A stretch of 41,710 bases of DNA from Pseudomonadales bacterium (GTDB lineage Bacteria; Pseudomonadota; Gammaproteobacteria; Pseudomonadales; DT-91), in the NCBI GenBank assembly GCA_013215055.1, contig JABSRQ010000038.1, positions 1 to 41,710 of the forward strand, in the 5' to 3' direction. The first letter of the stretch is position 1. Each line of letters opens with the position of its first letter. Of this stretch, positions 26,480 to 33,619 are shown piece after piece. Below the pieces are notes generated by a model, which was given only the letters and a program-made list of their open reading frames with translations, was not told where the DNA came from and did no database searches. The position numbers and the translations under genes are program-made.

Positions 26480-27004
26480 ACGCTAATCCCTTAGAAGACC
26501 GATTAATTTTATAACGATACTTTGTGCCTCACACGGGTAGTGATGCATATCACTCGCTTATAAAGCGAGCTTTTAGCTGTTTTTTATCTGTGAGCTAGAC
26601 TAAACCGTTATAAGCTTCAACAATAATACTTGCCTGAAAGCAACTGCATAATTTCAGCATGTGTTGATGGCCTTATTGATAACGTGCCTTGCTCTTATTG
26701 GGAATATATTCCCTTTTGTGATGGCTGGCAAATTTTAATAGATAATTTTGTCGCTAACTTATCGGCGCTTGTGTACACACATTTGATAGCTGTGTTTACT
26801 CAATGTTCTGAATGCGATGTAAAAATTCAAGTCTATTTTTAATTCATTCAACTTCGCAAGTACAATATAATAGCCAAGTGAAAACTGACTAAAAGGTTGT
26901 TAATCGATGAGTGCTGAAAACCTTAGTCTGATTGTTTATCTGCACTCAGTGGTAATGACAATGCTACGGCTACTATCATAAATGCTTGTTTATATTTTTG
27001 AGGT
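26480..27004. other. Gene-free 525-bp region between protease and TetR genes
   Basis: The reading frames here lack good starts or recognisable products. The part near 26539-26569 holds two adjoining inverted repeats and is annotated separately. A TGAGTGC/GCACTCA pair (26908-26914 and 26942-26948) flanks a possible 24-codon reading frame that I do not call. Confidence 0.35.
26539..26569 (-). promoter_or_regulatory. Two adjacent inverted repeats upstream of the M43 protease gene
   Basis: AGTGAT-GCAT-ATCACT (26539-26554) is an operator-sized repeat. It runs into CTCGCTT-ATA-AAGCGAG (26553-26569), a 7-bp stem. Both lie 60-90 bp upstream of the protease start, suitable for regulation of that gene. 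No T-run follows close enough for a standard terminator. Confidence 0.4.
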
Positions 27005-27607
27005 TTAGGCCAATATATAATTGGCCATAATATCGGTTAACTCATCAACAATCACGTCTTTAGAAAAACCATCATTTGGCATCACGACAATCCGGAATTG
27101 AAACCCCAAGATAATATTCGTGAGGGTATACATCATTAATTCAGGATCTTTATTCGTAAAATGAATGGGTTGATTGTGTGCAAATGCTAGCGCAATTTTT
27201 TGTAGTTTTTCCCGGCTTTTTTCAAGACTAATAACATGCAATTGGTCGGGGAAATGATTAAAGGCAATTTTAATGATTTCTCTTTGCTGAAAAGCAAAAT
27301 CCACACCTGCAGTAATTAACTGACGTAACAGCTCTTTTGCGGCCATGTTTTTGCTGCCCGCTTTTTTAGCCACCTTGTCTAAGGCTTTGTTTAATTCGGA
27401 ATCAAGATAGGCGATATATACCGCTTCCTTACAAGAGAAGTAATCATAAAAGGTGCCTATGCTGACATCCGCTTCCAGTGCCATTTTGGCGGCTGTGCTT
27501 TTTTTAAAACCAAATTCCTGTAAAACCCGAGGGCAGGCGGCCAAAATAGCTGAAAACTTCTGCTTAGAGCGACTTTGCTGTGGTTTTTTGATGATGATTT
27601 CTTTCAT
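27005..27607 (-). CDS. TetR/AcrR family transcriptional regulator
   Basis: The protein has 200 residues from the ATG at 27607. An in-frame TTG two codons upstream is less likely. The helix-turn-helix is seen in KSTAAKMALEADVSIGTFYDYF, with the common F-Y-x-Y-F ending, after PRVLQEFGFK. The C-terminal domain is divergent. It lies divergent to the sterol desaturase-family gene, 116 bp apart, with inverted and direct repeats between. Repression of that membrane enzyme in response to a hydrophobic ligand is inferred from arrangement. Confidence 0.9.
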   Translation of the reverse strand: MKEIIIKKPQQSRSKQKFSAILAACPRVLQEFGFKKSTAAKMALEADVSIGTFYDYFSCKEAVYIAYLDSELNKALDKVAKKAGSKNMAAKELLRQLITAGVDFAFQQREIIKIAFNHFPDQLHVISLEKSREKLQKIALAFAHNQPIHFTNKDPELMMYTLTNIILGFQFRIVVMPNDGFSKDVIVDELTDIMANYILA

Positions 27608-27644
27608 AATCAACCGTTTAGCTTATGTTCTGGGTATATGAGTA

Positions 27645-27680
27645 AACCCGATTATTTTAGCGTTATACTCGGGTTATACT
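27645..27680. promoter_or_regulatory. Candidate TetR operator region with inverted and direct repeats
   Basis: AACCCGA (27645-27651) and TCGGGTT (27669-27675) form inverted 7-bp arms, 17 bp apart. GTTATACT occurs twice at 27662 and 27673, exactly 11 bp apart. Both copies contain TATACT, which also suits a -10 element. The whole lies between two divergent genes. Confidence 0.45.
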
Positions 27681-27723
27681 ATAGCCGAATAGAGTGCATA
27701 TCTCATCTCATCAGAGCAGTAGT

Positions 27724-29007
27724 ATGAATACAACGACGCAGCCCCAGAGCAAACAGCAAAGCGAATCGCATCTGCGCAGGCTTTTTACCGCCGAGATGTT
27801 TGTCGGTGAGTCTTATCGCCCGATAGCATCAGCCATCATTATCATTTTTGCCATTGGTTATGCCATTTCATTTTTGGGTTTGATGCAGTATGTGGCATAT
27901 CTTGGCCCAGGTTTGGGTGATGAATTAAACTTCCAGCCTTATCTTTCTGTGTTTGATCAATTCTATTCCAGCGCTAACGTTAATGGCTTGTATTTACCGT
28001 TGCTGCTGTTTGTAGGGTTGAGTGTTATTAATGTGATTTTTACCGCTGGCATTGTTATGGCGGGCTATTTCCTTTACCCACGTTTATTAGGCAAGCCGTT
28101 TCCTGTTTCTGTTTTGTTTACCTATTTTTCATTAAACGCTATTTGTACGGTGGGTATTTTTTCCCTCAATGCGATGGTGGGTCTAGTCGCCCTGTTGTTA
28201 GGTTATGATTTTATGGCGGGCCTGAATGCCTTCACTGAATTTTTAATACAATTAAGGCAGTGGGCCCAACAAGTGCCCACCTTGTTTGAATTACCGGCCT
28301 GGTTGGCGTTCTTTTTAATCACCATGATTGGTGGATTCTTTCATTATTGGTTTCATCGCTTAGCGCATGAGAGCCGGGTATTATGGTTGTTATTCCATAG
28401 AACTCATCACATGACACCGGAGTTGATACAGCCCAGTGCCCAGGCTGTATTTAATGCCTTTCCGTTCTTCCTATTTGCTGCGGTACCTTACGTGGTTATT
28501 TTTTCGGTGATCGGGAAATTAATTACCGCAGAGCCGTTGATGGCCTATTTTGTTATTTATAAATTATTCTCTGCATTCGTCAATTTATTCAGCCATCAAT
28601 CTGCCTTGTATCGCTGGGCTCAGGGGAAATGGGTTATACGCGCACTCAGCACCGTCACCTCGGAAGGTGTTTATCATTATCTGCATCATTCCGCGGAAAC
28701 CGATCATAACGCCCCTCGCGGTAATTTAATTAACATCGGTGGAGGTTTGTTTTTCTTCTGGGACCGCATCTTTGGCACTTATCGCCCGGTGACTGACTAT
28801 AAACCTAGGGTTGGTTTGCAAGGCATAGAAGCGGATGAGATGACAACAAATCCATTCAGATTAGCCTTTGCAGGTATTGGACAATTGTTGTTTGAACTGC
28901 GTTATTGCCAGAGCTTAAAAGAAGGCTTTTGGGTGATATTCGGTGGCAGTGATTTTACTCCGCAGAAAAGTTGTGATTATGTATTGAAGGCTAAATATAA
29001 TTGTTAG
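27724..29007 (+). CDS. Sterol desaturase / fatty-acid hydroxylase family membrane di-iron enzyme
   Basis: The protein has 427 residues from the ATG at 27724. An in-frame GTG lies ten codons earlier. Several membrane helices surround an eight-histidine pattern: HYWFHRLAH (first box, HxxxH at 211-215), HRTHH (225-229) and HYLHH (318-322), all characteristic of the fatty-acid hydroxylase/ERG3 superfamily. These enzymes use a di-iron centre and O2 to desaturate or hydroxylate sterols or acyl chains in the membrane. The N-terminal ~190 residues are an extra membrane domain, longer than in ERG3 or carotene hydroxylases. It is divergent from a TetR gene. Whether the substrate is a sterol, hopanoid, alkyl glycerol or fatty acid cannot be told. 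Confidence 0.88.
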   Translation: MNTTTQPQSKQQSESHLRRLFTAEMFVGESYRPIASAIIIIFAIGYAISFLGLMQYVAYLGPGLGDELNFQPYLSVFDQFYSSANVNGLYLPLLLFVGLSVINVIFTAGIVMAGYFLYPRLLGKPFPVSVLFTYFSLNAICTVGIFSLNAMVGLVALLLGYDFMAGLNAFTEFLIQLRQWAQQVPTLFELPAWLAFFLITMIGGFFHYWFHRLAHESRVLWLLFHRTHHMTPELIQPSAQAVFNAFPFFLFAAVPYVVIFSVIGKLITAEPLMAYFVIYKLFSAFVNLFSHQSALYRWAQGKWVIRALSTVTSEGVYHYLHHSAETDHNAPRGNLINIGGGLFFFWDRIFGTYRPVTDYKPRVGLQGIEADEMTTNPFRLAFAGIGQLLFELRYCQSLKEGFWVIFGGSDFTPQKSCDYVLKAKYNC

Positions 29008-29171
29008 CTTGGTTTACAAGCGCTGGGTTGATGATTTAGGCCAAGGTTATGATTTTAAGAAAACGGTCTTGTTGGCGTATGTTTTACCCGTGCTGAAGTG
29101 TTTGTTGAGGATGTGTAGAATGTCTATTTTACCCATAGCTTTAGTAAAATAAACTTGATGAGACCGTTGTG

Positions 29172-30170
29172 ATGACAGCCTATTCTATCCTGGACCTTTC
29201 GCCCATTGTTGAAGGTTCAACTGCCGCCATTTCGCTGAAAAATTCCCTGGCACTGGCTCAGCATGCAGAGCATTTGGGTTATACACGTTATTGGTTAGCC
29301 GAACATCACAACATGCCTGGCGTAGCCAGTGCGGCAACCTCGGTGGTTATTGGCCATATTGCCGGCGGCACAAAAAGTATTCGGGTGGGGGCAGGTGGCA
29401 TCATGTTGCCTAATCATTCACCGCTAGTGATTGCCGAACACTTCGGCACGCTGGAAACTTTATATCCGGGCAGAATTGATTTAGGCCTGGGCCGCGCGCC
29501 CGGTAGTGATGCTGCGGCGACAAAAGCCCTACGGCGTAGTGCAAGTCACGCGGATCAGTTTCCACAGGATGTGATAGCGTTACAGCAGTATTTGCAGGAT
29601 TATTCACCGGGCGCAGGGCAGGTACGTGCAGTACCTGGAGAGGGCACAAAAGTACCGCTGTGGATGCTGGGTTCCAGTCTCTACGGTGCACAACTGGCCG
29701 CGCATCTGGGTTTGCCTTATGTCTTTGCCTCTCACTTCGCCCCCGATGCTTTGGCACAGGCGGCACAGGTTTATAGGGAAAACTTCCAGTCATCGCCGCA
29801 GCTGGCTAAACCGTATTTTATGTTTTCTGTGAATGTATTTGCGGCGGATTCCGATGACGAGGCACAGTTTATCCGCTCATCCCATCAGCAAGGTTTTGCT
29901 AATCTGACATCCGGCAGGCCCAGCTTGCTGCCACACCCTGTCAGCGATATTGAAGTCACACTGGGGCGTGAAACCCTGGCAGCTGTTAATCATTCACTGC
30001 GATGTGTGGCCAGCGGCGGGCCAGAAAAAGTTGAACGGGAACTGGCTCAGTGGATTAACGACTATAAGCCCGATGAAATTATTATTAATAGCCCCATACA
30101 TAACCATGAAGCCCGTTTGAAATCCTACGGCATTGCGGCAGAGGCGATGAATACCATTAATAACCGTTAA
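29172..30170 (+). CDS. LLM-class flavin-dependent oxidoreductase (YhbW-like)
   Basis: This 332-residue luciferase-like monooxygenase starts at the ATG at 29172, directly after an in-frame GTG. The early strand [14 protein letters not shown] is the signature of the YhbW/LuxA-like group. [25 protein letters not shown] follows, and [14 protein letters not shown] is another hallmark segment. These bind reduced FMN or F420-like flavin and oxidise aldehydes, ketones or other small organics. The actual substrate is unknown. It follows the sterol desaturase-family gene by 164 bp on the same strand and may be a separate unit. No flavin reductase is nearby. Confidence 0.9.
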   Translation: MTAYSILDLSPIVEGSTAAISLKNSLALAQHAEHLGYTRYWLAEHHNMPGVASAATSVVIGHIAGGTKSIRVGAGGIMLPNHSPLVIAEHFGTLETLYPGRIDLGLGRAPGSDAAATKALRRSASHADQFPQDVIALQQYLQDYSPGAGQVRAVPGEGTKVPLWMLGSSLYGAQLAAHLGLPYVFASHFAPDALAQAAQVYRENFQSSPQLAKPYFMFSVNVFAADSDDEAQFIRSSHQQGFANLTSGRPSLLPHPVSDIEVTLGRETLAAVNHSLRCVASGGPEKVERELAQWINDYKPDEIIINSPIHNHEARLKSYGIAAEAMNTINNR

Positions 30171-30230
30171 CAGCGATCACTAAAGTTAGCGGCTAGAGTG
30201 AGGGTATTCAGACAGCAAAAAGGCATAAAA

Positions 30231-30482
30231 ATGAGAAGAGGTCGCGCGACGTGTGAAGCTAATCATGGGCACTTCATCAAAAGCATTATTGCGAATAAAC
30301 AGGTCTTGTATCTTATGCATGACGATGTCGCGGCCTGCTGTGAATCGTATGATTTTGAAAATGCCGGGGTGATTTTTTTCTCGGATGAGCAATATGCAAA
30401 GCGTATACAACGTTATTCTTATAAGGAACATGATATTGTCTGCAAACAGCGCATGCGATTAGCGTCTGGATTACTGTATTGA
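30231..30482 (+). CDS. Small protein, DUF2750-like (tentative)
   Basis: The protein has 83 residues from the ATG at 30231, with AAGG eight bases upstream. A GTG at 30198 would give 94 residues. The middle reads HFIKSIIANKQVLYLMHDD and then AGVIFFSDEQYAKRIQ, resembling the alternating pattern of DUF2750 proteins (a repeat of Leu/Trp-Asp turns and a 'wP...Ak' ending). I base this on pattern memory only. Function is unknown. A second short frame begins eight bases after the stop. Confidence 0.5.
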   Translation: MRRGRATCEANHGHFIKSIIANKQVLYLMHDDVAACCESYDFENAGVIFFSDEQYAKRIQRYSYKEHDIVCKQRMRLASGLLY

Positions 30483-30489
30483 ATACGGC

Positions 30490-30663
30490 ATGAACGACGC
30501 TATAAGCAAGCCGGTTAATTATAAAAATTGCGGAATAAAATTGGCATTTATTGAGGCCAATGCAAATGACCTTCACGAGGGGGTAATTGCAGCACGGCTT
30601 GAATGCATTAAAGTGCGCTTATCTTTCTTAGGCGGCTACCTTGGTCTAAAATTAACAATGTAA
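30490..30663 (+). CDS. Possible 57-residue hypothetical protein
   Basis: This short open frame from the ATG at 30490 begins eight bases after the previous stop. The product has a central LAFIEANANDLHEGVIAARL stretch and an apolar C-terminus (LSFLGGYLGLKL). There is no clear ribosome site (GAATACGGC). ATTGGC and GCCAAT (30540-30545, 30556-30561) form a small inverted repeat inside it. It might be a real small gene or chance. Confidence 0.22.
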   Translation: MNDAISKPVNYKNCGIKLAFIEANANDLHEGVIAARLECIKVRLSFLGGYLGLKLTM

Positions 30664-30746
30664 TTCGTTGTAAGGCAGCTCTGCTGTAAACACAGAAACA
30701 TAAACTTATTCAGCATGGCGCCGTTCTGTTGCAGGAGGTTATTGTC

Positions 30747-31091
30747 ATGAGCACAATGAGCGTACAAGGTTGGTGTAAACCAGAAGGCAGCATTAATCCG
30801 GTTCCTATCGAATCGATGCACTTCGAACTCAGTGATCAAGAACACGAGCAGCTTGAAGCCATGGAAGAGCAGTTGTTAATGCATCACGAATCCGAAGCAT
30901 TTTTGCATGTTGATGCAAAAAAAATAAAGCTGGAAATATCCGATGACTGTGGTCCGCTCTCTGATTGCCAGCTACGTGTGTATATAAGCGCTGAGTCGCA
31001 GCGTGGTCAAGTCCACCTTGTGGGCCATAGAGCCAGTGATGACAGCCCGGTGTATTCCAATGCCGTCATGGTTGAAGCGCTTTTGGATTAA
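30747..31091 (+). CDS. Hypothetical 114-residue protein
   Basis: I chose the ATG at 30747 because GCAGGAGG lies eight bases upstream, the strongest ribosome site in this part. A TTG at 30729 is in frame but overlaps that site. The product is soluble and acidic, with a predicted helix rich in Glu and His at about 28-52 (LSDQEHEQLEAMEEQLLMHH). A probable beta-rich region follows, with KIKLEISDDCGPLSDCQLRVYI, two Cys, and a Val-rich tail. I do not recognise a family. It is convergent with the IDO-like gene 10 bp away. Confidence 0.7.
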   Translation: MSTMSVQGWCKPEGSINPVPIESMHFELSDQEHEQLEAMEEQLLMHHESEAFLHVDAKKIKLEISDDCGPLSDCQLRVYISAESQRGQVHLVGHRASDDSPVYSNAVMVEALLD

Positions 31092-31101
31092 GCACTTTGG
31101 A

Positions 31102-32286
31102 TTAAATGTCATGACTTGCAATACCGGAACGTATTTTGAAACTATGCGTATCATTCTGGTGTTTTTGCAAATACGGCATAAAGGGTGTGCCGCCTGTGCC
31201 AACGCTTGTTGAGTTGGCTGGGGATGTGGCATGTTGTGATGCGATATAGCTGGTCGCGTATTCCAGATGTTGTCGGCGAAATAGATCCAGCATTTCAATG
31301 CAATCATTATAGGCCTGGCAGAGTCCTGGGTTTGCAGAGGATTGTTTTTTTACAAAGGCTCTAAGATCGGGGCCTTGTTCTATTTCTATAATGAAGGTTC
31401 GATGCTCAACGGGCATATAATCACGCATCTCAAGCAGATAGCTTTGTAAACGATCAGCGCCATGTTTGATACCCAGAAAAACGTCCAGACTGGGAATGAT
31501 CGTACTCTGGGCACCGGTTTCTCCACGAAAATTCTGTCCCTGCTGTTTGTAGTCACAGACCCCTCGGTAAATCAATCCTGAGGCCAAAGCCGGGTTATCT
31601 TTCCAGCCGAAGATATAGGGCCTGATTCTGTTGAAATAGATATAAGGGTCACAGTGTAGGGGCATTTTCTTTAGGCTATCCAACATCAGTTTTTGGCCTG
31701 AGACTATGGTTTTCAGCTGTTTTTCCAGGCCGCAACTATCACCGGCTTTCACCGCTTTTAATGCCTGAGGAATCGCTTTTATCACAGGAATTGCCTTAGC
31801 TTCGATATCGATATGCACTAAAACAAACCATTCTTCATCCAAACCCGCGAGGAAGTTTTGCAGCAAGACAATATTGCCCAGGGCTATAGGCTTCTTGTCA
31901 TCCAGGCGTCGCCAATTATGCAAGGCATAGGAGGCGTAAGACAGCACAGGGGGCCGGCCCAAGAGTTGCGAGATGTGATACCAGGGCATGGCAAGATTGG
32001 CAGGTATTTTTTCTGCCACGGTGGTCTGCCCCCAGACATAGGCATGGCCTAAAAATGACAATATCATCATTGCCCTTTCCAGCTCTTTGGCAGAAGCGAG
32101 TTGCGCAAAATCAAATGCCGGCAGTTGTTCTATATGCTGGCGAATATGGCCGCAGAGCAGTAATTTTGGCAGTTGATGGGCCGTGTCTTCCCAGATGCTG
32201 AAAGCACTGGGAAGATGTTGTAATGGATCCTCTACAGGTAAAAATCCCTGTGAGAGTTCTGTGGCAATGATGTTTGAACAGGGCAT
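31102..32286 (-). CDS. Indoleamine 2,3-dioxygenase-like haem protein
   Basis: The 394-residue protein has the length of IDO. Recognisable blocks are RPPVLSYASYALHNW (111-125), the active-site segment YFNRIRPYIFGWKDNP with R222 at the position of the substrate-carboxylate Arg, GAQSTIIPSLDVFLGI, MRDYMPVEHR, and LFRRQHLEYATSYI with H340 as the proximal haem ligand. It ends with GTGGTPFMPYL, matching the mobile GTGG loop. IDO opens the indole ring of L-Trp with O2 to form N-formylkynurenine, in the cytoplasm. It lies 18 bp downstream of a GST gene on the same strand, so probably one operon. No kynurenine-pathway gene follows, so the product may go elsewhere, or the substrate may be another indole. 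Confidence 0.93.
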   Translation of the reverse strand: MPCSNIIATELSQGFLPVEDPLQHLPSAFSIWEDTAHQLPKLLLCGHIRQHIEQLPAFDFAQLASAKELERAMMILSFLGHAYVWGQTTVAEKIPANLAMPWYHISQLLGRPPVLSYASYALHNWRRLDDKKPIALGNIVLLQNFLAGLDEEWFVLVHIDIEAKAIPVIKAIPQALKAVKAGDSCGLEKQLKTIVSGQKLMLDSLKKMPLHCDPYIYFNRIRPYIFGWKDNPALASGLIYRGVCDYKQQGQNFRGETGAQSTIIPSLDVFLGIKHGADRLQSYLLEMRDYMPVEHRTFIIEIEQGPDLRAFVKKQSSANPGLCQAYNDCIEMLDLFRRQHLEYATSYIASQHATSPANSTSVGTGGTPFMPYLQKHQNDTHSFKIRSGIASHDI

Positions 32287-32304
32287 AGTCTAAGCATAGC
32301 TTAT

Positions 32305-32928
32305 TTAGATACCTTGCTGCTCACGTTCCCAGGCTGCCTTGAAGGCGGGCCTGTTTATGACACGCTGATAATAAGCCTTGACGTTGTCTGCCTCTATAGG
32401 CTGCTTAAAGGCCAGGGCCCAATGCAAGGTCATCACCAGCAGAATATCGACGGCAGAAAACTGTTCACCCAGGATATAATCCTGTTCTCCCAGGCCCTTG
32501 CTCAACAATGCCAAGGCCTTTTGAAATTCCCAGGCCCCGGTGTTTATCATATCCGGCACACGCTGTTCTTCGGGCAAGGCAAATTTGTGTTTACCTATAG
32601 ACCATAAACCCTGCTCTAGCTCACACACCGAAAAATACGACCATTGCTCATAGCGGCCTCGCTGATTAGTACCAGCAGCTGGAATCAATGTGCCTGCGGC
32701 ATATTTATCGGCCAGGTAAGTCACGATAGCGCCTGATTCGGTCATCAGCAGATTATCGTCTTGCATGGCTGGAACCTTGCCTGCTGGGTTAATCGCCAGA
32801 AATTCTGCAGAACGATTTTCACCCTTGGCAAAGTTCACCCGTTTAAACTGATAGTCTTGCTGCAGTTCTTCAAGCAGCCAGGTAATACGTGTAGCACGTG
32901 TTTTAGGGTAACCATAGACGGTGATCAT
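32305..32928 (-). CDS. Glutathione S-transferase family protein
   Basis: This is a 207-residue two-domain GST. The N-terminal thioredoxin fold has ITVYGYPKTRATRITWLLEEL, with NPAGKVPAM and a cis-Pro before MTESGAIVTYLADKY, the glutathione gamma-glutamyl site (ES). The helical C-terminal domain includes FSAVDILLVMTLHWA, the N-capping box. GSTs conjugate glutathione to electrophiles or act as isomerases or dehalogenases. The subclass is not certain. It is first in a two-gene unit with the IDO-like gene 18 bp downstream. Confidence 0.94.
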   Translation of the reverse strand: MITVYGYPKTRATRITWLLEELQQDYQFKRVNFAKGENRSAEFLAINPAGKVPAMQDDNLLMTESGAIVTYLADKYAAGTLIPAAGTNQRGRYEQWSYFSVCELEQGLWSIGKHKFALPEEQRVPDMINTGAWEFQKALALLSKGLGEQDYILGEQFSAVDILLVMTLHWALAFKQPIEADNVKAYYQRVINRPAFKAAWEREQQGI

Positions 32929-33463
32929 AGTCTCATCCTGTAAATAATCTGAAGAGGTTTAAGCTTAGCTGCGTAGATTTGATTAAATAGTTTACCTATT
33001 GTGCATAAGTTCGACCAGTGATTTGCACTACACAAGCTTTTATAACATTTAACGTATGGGTGCAGAACCCAAGTATTAGCTCTCTAGTATTCATGTTTTA
33101 AAACCGCCGATCAGAAAGCCTTCAAACTGGAGATAACCGAGGGGATAAAGTTTCTAGTGTGAGGGATCACATAGATAAAATATTGATGTTTGATATCAGC
33201 TTGATTTTTGATATCTATGGCATGATTAAGACGTGAAAAAAAGTAGCCACTGCCTATTGTCTTGTGTCTGAACGTCAGCTGTCTAGATAAGGCTAGTTCA
33301 GATGAAAATGCACTCAATGCAAATCAAAAAAATGCCAAAGAAGATTGCTTATCACTATGGTGTTAGCGCTTAAGTGTCTATCAGATTAACTCTGTTAGAG
33401 TCGGTATGGCTTATCCGATTTTAGCTATACTTTATCAATATTCCTATATCGCGGATTGGTTTT
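32929..33463. other. Gene-free 535-bp region upstream of the peptide/receptor pair
   Basis: No credible coding sequence was found. Two copies of TTTGATATC occur near 33190-33225, and ACTCT-GTT-AGAGT (33389-33401) is a short inverted repeat about 60 bp before the small peptide start. TATACT near 33427 could be a -10 element, but no good -35 is paired with it. Confidence 0.35.
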
Positions 33464-33619
33464 ATGCACCTGCGTCTTGGCAAATTACGATTGGTATTAG
33501 TCCTCTGTACTTTGATCCCTGCTGTGTGTGTGGCATGGCCCTATTATACGATCTCCCCAAAAATTGACTACGACCCTGTCTCTAAGACTGCCTCTTTGAA
33601 AAATTCAGGGATACCATGA
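33464..33619 (+). CDS. 51-residue single-helix or secreted peptide overlapping the receptor start
   Basis: This short frame from the ATG at 33464 has GGA eight bases upstream. It encodes MHLRLGKLRLVLVLCTLIPA at its start, a positively charged N-region and hydrophobic core like a signal peptide or membrane helix, then a polar tail with PYYTISPKIDYD. Its TGA overlaps the receptor ATG (ATGA type), a common sign of translational coupling. I recognise no family. It could be a real small protein or a leader peptide for the receptor. Confidence 0.5.
   Translation: MHLRLGKLRLVLVLCTLIPAVCVAWPYYTISPKIDYDPVSKTASLKNSGIP

Noticed and set aside
26630..26842. 70-codon frame in the gap between the M43 protease and the TetR gene
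   Set aside because: It starts with TTG without a ribosome site, and the product has no recognisable domain or plausible composition.
26907..26981. 24-codon hydrophobic frame (MSAENLSLIVYLHS...) with AAGG upstream and flanked by a 7-bp inverted repeat, considered as a small toxin-like peptide
   Set aside because: It is too short, with no partner antisense RNA or known family recognised. It is better regarded as chance until conservation is shown.
33111..33317. 68-codon minus-strand frame upstream of the receptor
   Set aside because: It has a TTG start, no ribosome site and no recognisable features.
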